Shown: piece by piece, positions 35,625 to 44,676 of the stretch
Numbering within the stretch: the stretch's first letter is position 1
Layout of the letters: each line of letters begins with the position of its first letter
Source of the DNA: Endomicrobium sp.
Lineage (GTDB): Bacteria > Elusimicrobiota > Endomicrobiia > Endomicrobiales > Endomicrobiaceae
Length of the DNA stretch: 64,000 nt
Direction of reading: 5' to 3'
NCBI GenBank assembly: GCA_031260705.1
Contig: JAISLA010000004.1
Span: 23,068 to 87,067 of the forward strand
Program-made: the position numbers and the translations under genes
The notes under the pieces: generated by a model
What the model was told of the DNA's origin: nothing
The model's input: the letters and a program-made list of their open reading frames with translations, nothing else
Database searches by the model: none

Positions 35625-36314
35625 ATGAAGTTTTTGAGGAATATTTTTGCATTTTTATTGATACCGGCAATCAGCGGTGCTGGATATACGTTTATTAAAA
35701 ATTTTCTGTACTTTACGGTTTCCGCCGGAAATCGGTATATTCCGTTTTGGATAGGAATTTTATGTTATGTTGTATTTCAAATTATCCTTTACAAACCGAT
35801 GAAAACTTATGTGTTTGGACATGAACTTTCTCATGCGATAGTCGGGATTTTAAGCGGTGCAAAGATTAAAAAATTTAATGTTGGAAAAGAATCCGGAAGC
35901 ATAGTTTTAACTAAAGATAATATTTGGATAACGCTTGCTCCGTATTTTTTTCCGATATATACTTTCGCAGTAATAATAATTTATATTTTTCTGGGCTGGT
36001 TTATCAATATAAACCAGTTTTACGGATATTTTCTTTTTCTTGCAGGTTTTTCAATAGCTTTTCACGTTGCTCTTACGATATATATCCTTTCTATAGAACA
36101 GTCCGACCTGAAGATTTATGGAACATTTTTTTCTTATGTTATAATTTTTATGGTAAATATCGCAGTATTTGTTTTGCTTGCGGCTTTGGTTTTTCCATAC
36201 GATATAGTCGTAAAAGATATTTTCTTGCGGATTTTTGGTAATATAGCAGACATCTATAAATTTATATATGCCGGGGTATTGGAAATATGGTCGGCGTTCC
36301 GAAAGATGAGATAA
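35625..36314 (+). CDS. Membrane metalloprotease-like protein (M50-type HExxH)
   Basis: 229 residues from the ATG at 35625; the track starts ten codons upstream at a TTG. The motif GHELSHA near residue 60 is an HExxH within a predicted membrane helix, the site-2-protease/M50 arrangement, followed by 'GAKIKKFNVGKESGSIVLTK' and further helices (at least five in all). The second metal ligand motif (NxxPxxxxDG) typical of true M50B peptidases is not obvious; a possible counterpart is 'LAPYFFPIYTFAV'. Function: regulated intramembrane proteolysis is the family theme but cannot be assigned. Overlaps the next gene by 28 bases. Confidence 0.7.
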   Translation: MKFLRNIFAFLLIPAISGAGYTFIKNFLYFTVSAGNRYIPFWIGILCYVVFQIILYKPMKTYVFGHELSHAIVGILSGAKIKKFNVGKESGSIVLTKDNIWITLAPYFFPIYTFAVIIIYIFLGWFININQFYGYFLFLAGFSIAFHVALTIYILSIEQSDLKIYGTFFSYVIIFMVNIAVFVLLAALVFPYDIVVKDIFLRIFGNIADIYKFIYAGVLEIWSAFRKMR

Positions 36315-36889
36315 AGAGAAAAGGATTTCATTTGCTTTCTCTTATATATGTGTTTGGATATTGGTATCTCCCTAAAACTGCGGTTGTCTGTGGTCTTGTC
36401 ATTGCGATTGTCATTGTTGTTTTATTTGAGTATTTGAGATTTAAAATTCCCAGACTTAATAATTTCTTCAAAAATAATTTTAAAGGGTTTTACAGACCTG
36501 AAGAAGCCGATAAAATCAGCGCTTTAACCGGCACATTATCCGGAGCTTTGCTCGCTATTGTGATGTTTCCAAACAGATATATGGTGTTTGCAAGTTTTCT
36601 TTACTTTGCGTTCGGTGATTCTACTGCGGCTTTAGCGGGTAAAATTTTTGGCAGACATAAAACTTTTGCGGGAAAAACTCTGGAAGGCAGCTTGGCATGT
36701 TTTACGGTTTGTTTTATAGCAGGACTTTTTATCTTTAACTGGCAGTTTGCGCTGGCAGGGGCTTTTATAGCGGCAATAGTTGAAGCGATACCGTGGAAGA
36801 TAAGTGACAATTTTTGGATGCAAATGATTAATGCTGGAGTTTTAACGCTGTTGTCATATATAGCGTCTCCTGTGAATTATATCAGATAA
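36287..36889 (+). CDS. Polyprenol/phytol kinase-like membrane protein (SEC59/VTE5 family)
   Basis: 200 residues, six to seven hydrophobic segments. Motif 'FGDSTAALAGKIFGRHKTFA' followed by GKTLEGSLACF is the nucleotide-binding signature of the CTP-dependent dolichol/phytol kinase family. It begins inside the upstream protease-like gene (28-base overlap), so the two are translationally linked. Probable role: phosphorylating a polyprenol or diacylglycerol-like lipid to recycle undecaprenol-type carriers for the cell wall, inferred from family and envelope-gene neighbours. Confidence 0.8.
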   Translation: MVGVPKDEIKRKGFHLLSLIYVFGYWYLPKTAVVCGLVIAIVIVVLFEYLRFKIPRLNNFFKNNFKGFYRPEEADKISALTGTLSGALLAIVMFPNRYMVFASFLYFAFGDSTAALAGKIFGRHKTFAGKTLEGSLACFTVCFIAGLFIFNWQFALAGAFIAAIVEAIPWKISDNFWMQMINAGVLTLLSYIASPVNYIR

Positions 36890-36962
36890 TGTATCATAGT
36901 TTTTGGGGAGATTTTGTCTGCTTTGCGCGCGGAAATCCGAAGGGCCGCGAAATATTTGTAAA

Positions 36963-37685
36963 ATGAAAAAATTTATTGTTTTAATACTTCTTTTTTTTGC
37001 AGGCGTATGTTTTGCACAGGTAAAAACATTTTATTCAGATGGATCTAAAGATATCGGTAAAGTCGCTTTAACTTTTGACGACGGTCCCGGTAAAGCAACT
37101 GAAAAAATTTTGGAAATACTGGAAGAGAAAAATGTTAAAGCCTCATTTTTTATGCTCGGCGTAAGCGTGCAGAAAAATCCCGCCGGCGCAAAGGCGGTTG
37201 CTGCAGCAGGTCATGAAGTTGCAAACCACACTTACGGACATATAAATTTCTACGCTTACAAAGATAAAGATAAAACAGATAAGATGGAAAAAGAACTTTT
37301 ACGCAGCGAGAATATAATAAAAGAGGCGACCGGCGTTGAACCGTTTTTAGTGCGTTTTCCATATGGTTATTCAAAATCTGATGCTGTGGAAGTGGCAAAA
37401 AAGTATGACTGTTGCTTAATAAACTGGAGTTTCGGCTGCGACTGGGAAAAAATAACAGCTGGAGAAATGCATGATAAATATAAAAAAGCTATAAAAAACA
37501 GCGCAATATTTTTAATGCACGATTTACATGAAAATGAAAAAGTATTGTCGTTTTTAAGCGATTTTATAGATGAGATTAAACAAATGGGTTACGAAATAGT
37601 TCCTGTGAGCGAACTTTTAAATTTAAAGCGGGACAGATATTTTGATTTTGCTGATTCAGAAAAGACGGAGACGGCGGCGAGGTAA
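36963..37685 (+). CDS. Exported polysaccharide deacetylase (NodB-like)
   Basis: 240 residues from the ATG at 36963 (the track's 36903 start is a TTG and adds an unlikely 20-residue lead). Signal peptide MKKFIVLILLFFAGVCFAQ, then a NodB domain: TFDDGP near residue 37 (D-D metal and catalytic pair), the metal-binding HxxxH as NHTYGH, and VRFPYGYS and LMHDLHE. De-N-acetylates GlcNAc-type polymers such as peptidoglycan or chitin oligomers in the periplasm or outside the cell. Third gene of the envelope trio with a ~70-base gap from the kinase gene. Confidence 0.88.
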   Translation: MKKFIVLILLFFAGVCFAQVKTFYSDGSKDIGKVALTFDDGPGKATEKILEILEEKNVKASFFMLGVSVQKNPAGAKAVAAAGHEVANHTYGHINFYAYKDKDKTDKMEKELLRSENIIKEATGVEPFLVRFPYGYSKSDAVEVAKKYDCCLINWSFGCDWEKITAGEMHDKYKKAIKNSAIFLMHDLHENEKVLSFLSDFIDEIKQMGYEIVPVSELLNLKRDRYFDFADSEKTETAAR

Positions 37686-37896
37686 ATGCAAGGTAAAGTT
37701 TTTTAAATTAATGAAGATAAGTTGTCTAAACTTTTTGAAGCTGACGGATAATCATTCAATGTGTTCTTCTTTTCATTTTACATAATATAATATTGCCATG
37801 TACCTGTATTTTACTGAAAATTTTATGTTGATTTTCTATGTATTTAGCGTTTTGATATTGGCTAAAACTTATTCTGTCGCTTTTGCGTAAAACGAT

Positions 37897-38613
37897 TTAG
37901 ATGGTCAGTTTAATAATATATTTGACGGCAAGAATGACAATCGCACCGACAAACAGCATAAAGGGCGCAAGTCTGTTTTTGCATTTATGAGTTTCTGGAA
38001 TTAAATCTGAAGCGGAAAGAAAGATAAAAGAACCTGCTGTTAAACCAAGCAGAGCGCCGAGAACAGACGTAGATATATCTTTAAACAAAAATATTCCTGA
38101 AATTGTGCCTACCGGGGTAAAACATGCCGTGAGAAGCGAAAAATTAAAAATTTTCTTTTTGGAAGCGCCGTTGTGCAATAGAATCCCTGAAATTGTTATT
38201 CCGTCAGGCAGTTTGTGCAGCAGAATTGCAATAGCTGTGAGGATTCCTATGCTGTCGTTTACTTCAAACCCTACGGCAATTATAAGTCCGTCAATCATAG
38301 AATGCAGAGACAGTCCTGCAATCGATGTTACTCCCGTGTGCTTTGAACATTCTTCGTCGTGGCACGGATGAAATAAAACAACAAACTGCAGAAAAAACAT
38401 GATTAAAAATCCCAGCAGAGCGAAAATCATTGTTTCGTAGTTCAGTTCCAGCCCTTCAGGTATCAAATGAGCAAATGCAAGTGCGAGCATTACACCTGCC
38501 GCAAAATTTATTATTAGAAAAGAATTTTTTTCAGACCATTTATGAAATATCAGTATTATAAGAGCGCCCAGCATTGCCGCACTTGCGGCTATAAGTGAAT
38601 AAATAATTTCCAT
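37897..38613 (-). CDS. ZIP-family metal transporter
   Basis: 238 residues, about eight hydrophobic helices. Conserved His/Glu-rich helices IV and V appear as 'HSMIDGLIIAVGFEV' and 'ILLHKLPDGITISGILL', the transport-site helices of ZIP proteins; a variable loop contains CHDEECSKH. Imports Zn2+, Fe2+ or Mn2+. A GGAG ribosome site precedes the ATG. Intact. It follows a CDF-like gene (38687-39223) on the same strand, so import and efflux-like genes are linked. Confidence 0.9.
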   Translation of the reverse strand: MEIIYSLIAASAAMLGALIILIFHKWSEKNSFLIINFAAGVMLALAFAHLIPEGLELNYETMIFALLGFLIMFFLQFVVLFHPCHDEECSKHTGVTSIAGLSLHSMIDGLIIAVGFEVNDSIGILTAIAILLHKLPDGITISGILLHNGASKKKIFNFSLLTACFTPVGTISGIFLFKDISTSVLGALLGLTAGSFIFLSASDLIPETHKCKNRLAPFMLFVGAIVILAVKYIIKLTI

Positions 38614-38686
38614 TTTTTCTCCAATTTGTTTTTATCTTTTTTATAATATTGAATTGCGGTTTTTGCGGATTACAGACAAAAGTGTC

Positions 38687-39223
38687 TCATTTATTTTTTA
38701 ACATTTTAAAGGAATTTTTAATTAAAAGTACCGAGTTTATCATAATTAAAACAGCAAAGAATATACTTAAATAAGAATCTAAAAGAACTGTTTTTTTTAG
38801 GACAGGAACTGAAAATCCCGTTATAATCAAAAGGGACATCAGAGCTGTAAAAATGAATTTCCCGTAAATGAAGAAACAGATGACAAGTCCGGCAAATACT
38901 ATGGATGTGATTATTTCTGCAAGCGGTATATTTATAATTTTTGGTGGTGTTATCGCATTAAGAGTTCTGCTTATCATAATCAAAGCCAAAATAAAAAGAA
39001 CCGATGCGTTTAAAATGATTGAAATAAACTGCGCTTTTCTAAAACCCTCATATATATCATTTAAGTTTGCAAGTTTTGGAAGCAGCGAAAAAGCATCTGA
39101 AATGATTAATCCCGCATAAGTGAATAAAGCAAGACTTTTAGAATAAAAAGCACCTGCCGTTTGCAAGAGTATCAGCAAAAGACTAATACTTAAAACGACA
39201 AACGGCTTTACAGATTCTTTCAT
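38687..39223 (-). CDS. Truncated CDF-like membrane protein
   Basis: 178 residues, six hydrophobic segments. The segment 'SKSLALFTYAGLIISDAFSL' aligns with helix II of cation diffusion facilitators (S-LAL-AD-..H---D), retaining the Asp but having Gly where the His is expected; 'DSYLSIFFAVLIMINSVLLI' matches the last CDF helix. The ~100-residue cytoplasmic C-terminal domain is missing and the metal-site set is incomplete, so transport competence is doubtful or the site is different. Lies between pyruvate kinase (23 bases upstream) and a ZIP gene. No frameshift was seen; the gene may be a genuinely short variant. Confidence 0.55.
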   Translation of the reverse strand: MKESVKPFVVLSISLLLILLQTAGAFYSKSLALFTYAGLIISDAFSLLPKLANLNDIYEGFRKAQFISIILNASVLFILALIMISRTLNAITPPKIINIPLAEIITSIVFAGLVICFFIYGKFIFTALMSLLIITGFSVPVLKKTVLLDSYLSIFFAVLIMINSVLLIKNSFKMLKNK

Positions 39224-39246
39224 TTTCTAAGCGGCATGGCAGATTT

Positions 39247-40281
39247 TTATTTTGTTCCATCAAATATAGAGTTGTTTTCCTCAGTAAATTTTATAATATT
39301 TCTCATTATTTCCACAGCTTTATCGGGATACTGGCCTATGGCTGTTTCCGCAGAGAGCATAACGTAATCGGTTCCGTCTATGACGGCGTTTGCGACGTCG
39401 CTTACTTCAGCTCTTGTCGGTATAGGGTTTTTAATCATGCTCTCAAGCATTTGAGTTGCGGTTATTACAAATTTTTTGTGCTCTGTACATTTCTTTATTA
39501 TGTTTTTCTGTGTTGCAGGAACTGTCCATAGAGGTATTGAAATTCCCATGTCGCCTCTTGCAACCATTATACCGTCGCAGGTTTCAAAAATCTGTATAAG
39601 ATTGTCGATTCCTGCTTTATCTTCAATTTTTGCGATAAGTTTGCAGGTGGTATTTTTTTCCGATTTTAAAATGTCTGCCAGTGGTTTCATATCTGCGGCG
39701 TTTCTGACAAAAGAGTTTGCAACAAAATCTACATTATGCTTTACCGCAAAAAGCATATCTTCGCGGTCTTTTTCTTCAATCAGCGGGAATTTAAGATCAG
39801 CCTGCGGAATATTTACACCTTTGTGCGTTTTTAAAACGTAATCCATTTGGACTTCTGTAACAAGCTCGTCTTTTTTTGAAGATAAAACTTTAAAAGTGAG
39901 GTTGCCGTCATCTATAAAAATAGTAAATCCTTTTTTTATATCGGTTAGAGAATTACGGTAATCTATAGAGATCTCTTTATTATTGCCGACAATTTTTTTG
40001 TTTGTAAGAATAAGTTTCTGTTTCTTTTTTAATTCTGCTTTACCGCCTTTAATTTTCCCGATTCTTATTCTGTGACCTTCAAGATCAGCAAGAATTTTTA
40101 CATTCTTTTTATATTTCTTGTTTAAAAGTTTTATTAAAGAAAGATCTTCTTCGTGTTCATCACATGTCCCGTGCGAAAAATTAAGCCTGACTACCGTCAT
40201 GCCGCTGTCGGACATTTTTTTTAAAACTTGAAGGGAACGTGTTGACGGTCCCATTGTACAAATAATTCCTGTCTTAGTCAC
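39247..40281 (-). CDS. pyk: Pyruvate kinase, short form lacking the C-terminal domain
   Basis: 344 residues versus ~470 in E. coli PykF/A. Catalytic elements are present: [19 protein letters not shown], '[14 protein letters not shown]' (active-site Lys), '[11 protein letters not shown]' and [10 protein letters not shown]. The B domain is present but the whole allosteric C domain is absent, and the next gene starts 23 bases beyond the stop, so there is no eroded remnant. Converts PEP + ADP to pyruvate + ATP in glycolysis; loss of the C domain predicts no fructose-1,6-bisphosphate regulation and different oligomerisation. Short C-domain-less PKs are known in some bacteria, so this may be native. 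Confidence 0.88.
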   Translation of the reverse strand: MTKTGIICTMGPSTRSLQVLKKMSDSGMTVVRLNFSHGTCDEHEEDLSLIKLLNKKYKKNVKILADLEGHRIRIGKIKGGKAELKKKQKLILTNKKIVGNNKEISIDYRNSLTDIKKGFTIFIDDGNLTFKVLSSKKDELVTEVQMDYVLKTHKGVNIPQADLKFPLIEEKDREDMLFAVKHNVDFVANSFVRNAADMKPLADILKSEKNTTCKLIAKIEDKAGIDNLIQIFETCDGIMVARGDMGISIPLWTVPATQKNIIKKCTEHKKFVITATQMLESMIKNPIPTRAEVSDVANAVIDGTDYVMLSAETAIGQYPDKAVEIMRNIIKFTEENNSIFDGTK

Positions 40282-41163
40282 TTTACCGCTCCTTTAATAG
40301 TTTACTTTTGTAAGTTTAGCAGTGGCAAAAATGCTCCAAAACTTCTTTGAATCTCCGGTGTATCTAAAAACTTTTCAGAGGTTTGCAGTTCTTATCATCG
40401 GCGATGGTCTCCAGATTTTGCTGGCGACTGTAATCCGTATGGAATATAAATAAATCTTGCCGTAATAATTTTTCCGTTTTGCTTTCTTTTGGAAAAAGAA
40501 CTTCTAAATCTTACACCGTCACCGCTGGAGATATTCTATCTGTTATGTCAAAAATATGAACAGGAGAAATAGATAAATCTGACTGTATGTTATGCCGTTG
40601 TTCCAGCAAATATTTTTTTGTCTGGGAAAAAATTTTCTTTAACGGTATGAACAATTTCCTAAAACACATTTTTGCGGTTTTATTTAATGATAGTGCATTT
40701 TTTTGCTGTCAAAAATCTGGAAACTTACAAGAATTGTTGAATTGAAAACAGTAAAAATCATTTTCTTTTATAATTCAATGCATAACAACAATAAATGGGG
40801 AAAAAAATAAATATATATATAATTCATAGTTATTATATATAAATTACAATATTAAAGTCAATTTTTTACTGATCATTTACTGTCATCTTGATGTAATTGT
40901 CGCACAATCAGAGGTTATTCCGTCGGTATTGTTATGTTGTCCGGTAATCTTTCGTCCGGATTGCGCAGTAAAGCTCTTCTTTAAGGTTAAATGTAGCTGA
41001 GACACTAGGAAAAGACCAATGCCGGCGTTGCATAAGACGTTTAGTGTGAGGATGGACTTTAAAGTTTTTGTTAATTACCCGGCGAGAAAAGTTTTGTTCT
41101 TTTATTTTTCTGTTAGCATTTAAGGCTGGTGACCGGCTAAAAACGGTGAGAACACTGGTATTT
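40282..41163. other. Gene-poor stretch with AT-rich low-complexity sequence
   Basis: No gene supported. The minus-strand ORF 40932-41216 overlaps the end of the RNase H gene and its downstream part (SRSPALNANRKIK...) has no clear family; I leave it unassigned. The sequence around 40790-40860 is almost pure A/T. Confidence 0.4.
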
Positions 41164-41847
41164 TTAAATCTTTTGTAGTGACGCGGCTTTTTTTGCCAGA
41201 AAGTCAGTTTTGTCATTTTGGGGATTGCCGGTGTGGCTTTTTATATACCGCCATTCAATTTTTATTTTCGTTTTAATAATAAAATCCACATATTCTCTTG
41301 AGATGTCATTGCCCGCTTTCCATTTGCCCGTTGCGAATTTTTCTATTCCCTGATAATCGTAATTAATTCTTATTCTTTTTACGCTGTTAGTCTGGCACCA
41401 TTTTATTGTTTCAATGACGGATTTCAATTCGCCGCTGAACTGTCTAAACTGCGTATCTGCAACAGTGCCTGAAATTTCAGCTTTTATCTCATCTCCCAGG
41501 TAAATGATCGCTCCGTAACCGATAACGCCTGAAATGTATGAGCCGTCGACAAACGCTTCGTAAATACCGGTTTGGGCAGTATAAGTTTCGAAACAATTTA
41601 TTTTATTCCATACTGAATCAATAATTGTATCAAATTGGGAATTATTTAATTGTTTTTTTAGAGAGTAGGTGTTTTTTGTGGGTTTGTAATAAATTGAGAG
41701 ATTTCCGCCGGATATGCCACCAGCGTGAAGCTTAACAAGATAATCTCTGAAAGAATTGTTGTCAAAAGAAATTTTTATATTTTGTTTTTCAAGCGCACTT
41801 TGCAATTCTAAGGCTTTACTTTGAAGTTCATTTTTATACAGAGTCAT
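41164..41847 (-). CDS. RNase H-type nuclease with extra N-terminal domain
   Basis: 227 residues. C-terminal ~130 residues are an RNase HI fold with catalytic set D (AFVDGSY), E (FSGELKSVIE), D (NYDYQGIEKF) and H/D (KSHTGNPQNDKTD). The N-terminal ~90 residues (containing 'GGNLSIYYKPTKNTYSLKKQ') are not part of RNase H; the KPTKNTYS pattern recalls substrate-binding domains attached to RNase H proteins, but this is inference. Degrades the RNA strand of RNA-DNA hybrids. It follows rmuC with a short gap and is probably co-transcribed. Confidence 0.85.
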   Translation of the reverse strand: MTLYKNELQSKALELQSALEKQNIKISFDNNSFRDYLVKLHAGGISGGNLSIYYKPTKNTYSLKKQLNNSQFDTIIDSVWNKINCFETYTAQTGIYEAFVDGSYISGVIGYGAIIYLGDEIKAEISGTVADTQFRQFSGELKSVIETIKWCQTNSVKRIRINYDYQGIEKFATGKWKAGNDISREYVDFIIKTKIKIEWRYIKSHTGNPQNDKTDFLAKKAASLQKI

Positions 41848-41863
41848 TTTTTATCTCCACTTC

Positions 41864-43168
41864 TTACTCGTTGGCTTTTAAAAGATCTTCGGGTATTTCT
41901 TTTTTTGTCTGAGAACCGAGATCTTTTAATTTTTGCACTCTTTTTATAAGGCTGTCGCCTTTTTTATCAGGTGCAGAAAGTCTCTTTATAGCTTCCTGCG
42001 TTTTGCTTTTTGCTTCTGATATTTTGTTGTCGGCGTCTTTTAGAACTTGAACAAATGTTACAAATTTATCATAAAGACTGCCCCCCTGTCTTGCTATCTC
42101 AAGCGCGTTTTTCTTCTGGTTTTCCTGCCGCCATATATATTGTATAGTTTTTAACGTAGCCAAAAGAGTTGATGGCGTGACAATTGCTATATTTTTTTTA
42201 AACGCATATTCGATAAGATCCGGTTTGTCAACGATCGCAAGAGAAACTGCTCCGTCTAAAGGTACAAACATCAAAGCATATTCCGGTTGATTGAGTCCGG
42301 GTAGTCCGGTATAATCTTTTGCGGCAAGTTCGTCGATATGTCTTTTTACGCTTTCGGAATGCTCTTTTAAGTGATTTTTTTTATCGGTTTCGTTTTGCGG
42401 ATTGTAATATTTCTCATAAGCGACGAGCGAAGTTTTTGCATCTATTACGATATGTTTTCCGTCGGGCAGGTTTACTATATAATCAGGGATTTTCTTTCCG
42501 TCGTCAACTTTGAATTGTTTCTGCGATTCGTAATCTATGTCTTTTGTCATTCCCGCATATTCAAAAATTCTCTCAAGGCACATCTCTCCCCATATTCCTT
42601 GAATTTTATTTTCTCCTTTCAAAGCGTTAGTAAGGTTGTTTGCTTCTTCACTTACCCGTTTGTTGAGACCTATCAATTTTTCCAATTCTTTTTGAAGTCC
42701 AGACATTTTCTCAGCTTCGTAAGTATGAAGATTGTCGATCTTATTTCTGAATTCGTCGATTTTTACTTTAAACGGAGACACGATGTTTTCCAGAGAAGTT
42801 CTGTTTAAATTCGTAATTTTTGCATTTTTTTCTTCTAATACTTTTGCCGCAATATTTTCAAATTCAATTTTTAGATTGCTACTGAGCTGTGTCTGGTTTT
42901 CAATATTTTTTGCCGCAATATTTTCAAATTCAATTTTTAGATTGCTACTGAGCTGTGTCTGGTTTTCAATATTTTCCGTTAAATTGTGTATTTTCTGTTC
43001 TTTTGCAGCATTGTCTTTTGACAAGTTTTCAATATTTTCCGTTAAATCATTTATTTTCTGTTCTTTTGCAGCATTATCTTTTGACAAGGATATATATTTA
43101 AATGCAAATAAACATATACCCGCTGCAATTCCGGACAGGAACAAAAAAATTGAAGTTATTGTATTCAT
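41864..43168 (-). CDS. rmuC: RmuC family protein with internal tandem repeats
   Basis: 434 residues. One N-terminal membrane helix (residues 6-24), a long coiled coil, then the RmuC nuclease-like domain: 'IQGIWGEMCLERIFEYAGM', 'DYIVNLPDGKHIVIDAKTSL' (PD-(D/E)xK-like core) and FVPLDGAVSLA. RmuC limits DNA inversions and genome rearrangement in E. coli. The coiled coil contains two DNA tandem duplications: 66-base unit (22 residues, ENQTQLSSNLKIEFENIAAK) twice and 63-base unit (21 residues, NLSKDNAAKEQKINDLTENI) twice. Repeats keep the frame, so length variation is likely tolerated. Confidence 0.9.
   Translation of the reverse strand: MNTITSIFLFLSGIAAGICLFAFKYISLSKDNAAKEQKINDLTENIENLSKDNAAKEQKIHNLTENIENQTQLSSNLKIEFENIAAKNIENQTQLSSNLKIEFENIAAKVLEEKNAKITNLNRTSLENIVSPFKVKIDEFRNKIDNLHTYEAEKMSGLQKELEKLIGLNKRVSEEANNLTNALKGENKIQGIWGEMCLERIFEYAGMTKDIDYESQKQFKVDDGKKIPDYIVNLPDGKHIVIDAKTSLVAYEKYYNPQNETDKKNHLKEHSESVKRHIDELAAKDYTGLPGLNQPEYALMFVPLDGAVSLAIVDKPDLIEYAFKKNIAIVTPSTLLATLKTIQYIWRQENQKKNALEIARQGGSLYDKFVTFVQVLKDADNKISEAKSKTQEAIKRLSAPDKKGDSLIKRVQKLKDLGSQTKKEIPEDLLKANE
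42842..42973 (-). repeat. Perfect 66-base tandem duplication in rmuC
   Basis: Two adjacent identical 66-base units (42842-42907 and 42908-42973), encoding 22 residues each in the coiled coil. The perfect identity indicates a recent duplication. Confidence 0.85.
42966..43091 (-). repeat. Near-identical 63-base tandem duplication in rmuC
   Basis: Two 63-base units (42966-43028 and 43029-43091), differing at a few bases, encoding 21-residue repeats of the coiled coil. Overlaps the end of the 66-base pair, so both may have formed by the same slippage process. Confidence 0.8.
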
Positions 43169-43428
43169 AAATTCCCTTTAGGTAATCTGCATTCATCTTT
43201 AGAAAATGAAACCAGATGAGACTGTGTTGTTTAAATGCAGTGTCATAGCAGAATCTTTTTCGCGCGGAAGGTGTTTGTTCTCTAAAAATTCTTTTACTTT
43301 ATTCATCTCTCTGCCGCATGCGCTGCGACATAACGCAACGGCAAAAAATCTTTTGCAACTATAATATTTCAGTGTCAAATTCAAAATGATAATAATAAAC
43401 AAAAACGTATCCGTAATATTTTTATGCT

Positions 43429-44319
43429 TTAAAGTCTGCCTCCCGGGCAGATTTCTTTGTAACAGCAGTATTTACATAAGAAGTTATTGTCGTTCAAAGG
43501 GAACTCTTTTTTATCTTTAGGTATGTTTTGTTCTATGTCAGTAAGATATCCGTACATATTTTGAGTTTCGTTTACTACAATGTTTGCGAATTCTGCAATC
43601 GAACAGTTGTCAACTTCAACGTTCTTTTCGTCATACTGCGGGTAGAGATAAGCTATTATTGGTATAATATCGCCTATTTTTTTGCCGAAGTGGTAATTTG
43701 CCCAAAGCGCATATCCCGTAAGCTGTTTTGAATGTTTTTCTTTGATGTGCTTGCCCGTTTTCCAGTCCATAATGTATATTTTGTCATCGACCGGGAATAA
43801 AAAATCTACTTTACAAAAAGCTTTAAGGTCATTTATTCTAGTTTCCCCGAAACCTTCGGGTTCTATAATCCATTCGGAACTTTTAGGAACAGCGTTTTTT
43901 TCAATCCATATAAATCTTGGGCTGTTAAGAAAATTCTCCAGTATATTTTTTACTTTTGCATAGATTTCAGGAACTAAAATAATTTCACCGTTGTAGTGGT
44001 GTTCAAAAAAAGTTTTTGAACTGCAGTAATTTTCGGTTATATCATAAGAATATTTAAAAAATTTATCTTTATTTAAAGGTTTTGTGCTTTTTTGGTATCT
44101 TTTGAGCATATCTCTTATAATATCGTGTACGATATTTCCGGTTTCTAAATCTCTGGAAGTCAGACTTTTTAAAAACCGTATTTTTTCAAGAGGTGTATCT
44201 TTATCAAATTTTGCGTAATAATCGTAGAAATACTGCCTTTTACAATTTGAAAATCTGTTATATCTTGATGCAGACCATCCTAAGATGTCGGTATAGTTAA
44301 ATTTTTTTATACATTCCAT
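43429..44319 (-). CDS. Cas4/AddB-like PD-(D/E)XK nuclease with a C-terminal Cys cluster
   Basis: 296 residues. The nuclease core is 'KVDFLFPVDDKIYIMDWKTG' (D..D-x-K with following QLTGYALWA as the QhxxY motif). The C-terminal CKYCCYKEIC together with an N-terminal Cys (NCKRQYFY) is the arrangement of Fe-S clusters in Cas4 and AddB-type nucleases (PF12705). It is not near CRISPR genes, so a general DNA-end-processing role is more likely than adaptation. Lies upstream of rmuC and RNase H on the same strand (260-base gap to rmuC), a small DNA-metabolism neighbourhood. No ATPase partner gene seen. Confidence 0.82.
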   Translation of the reverse strand: MECIKKFNYTDILGWSASRYNRFSNCKRQYFYDYYAKFDKDTPLEKIRFLKSLTSRDLETGNIVHDIIRDMLKRYQKSTKPLNKDKFFKYSYDITENYCSSKTFFEHHYNGEIILVPEIYAKVKNILENFLNSPRFIWIEKNAVPKSSEWIIEPEGFGETRINDLKAFCKVDFLFPVDDKIYIMDWKTGKHIKEKHSKQLTGYALWANYHFGKKIGDIIPIIAYLYPQYDEKNVEVDNCSIAEFANIVVNETQNMYGYLTDIEQNIPKDKKEFPLNDNNFLCKYCCYKEICPGGRL

Positions 44320-44676
44320 TGTTTATAAGGTCTTACAAAACTGCCTGACGGTTTTTTTTAATATTGTTTTTTCCGGTGTGACAGTTTTATTGTGACGAAA
44401 ATGTCTGTACAGATCATGCCAACTTCGGCGGTTGTCAAACAAAACTAAAATGTATTTTTATAATTTATTATTGAAAAAATCATTAAACATTACAGCAGAC
44501 AAAATTTTGCCTTGCGTTCCGGAAGTTAAGTAAAAAAATAAGCATTGGTAAGCGTCAGCAAGAATTTTATTCTACATTAATAGAGTGCCTTAAATCAAAT
44601 AAAATGTATAAACGACGGCACCTGCCACTAAATATCAGCGGAAGATGGAATAAAAAAACATATTTCGTATGGAAGT
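44320..44676. other. 357-base gap, no gene
   Basis: AT-rich with no supported ORF on either strand. Separates the nuclease gene from the cardiolipin synthase gene; promoter for the nuclease probably lies here, not identified. Confidence 0.4.

Noticed and set aside
40932-41216. Possible ribosomal protein L28-like ORF
   Set aside because: A few residues (NANRKIK) recall L28 but no Cys motif or N-terminal core; overlaps the RNase H gene.
42842-43091. CRISPR-like repeats
   Set aside because: Units are directly adjacent with no spacers and lie in frame within rmuC.
43199-43402. 67-codon minus-strand ORF
   Set aside because: No ribosome site, no recognisable domain, sits between rmuC and the nuclease gene.
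43429-44319. CRISPR-associated Cas4
   Set aside because: No cas1/cas2 or repeats in the window; Cas4-like fold alone is not evidence for CRISPR.
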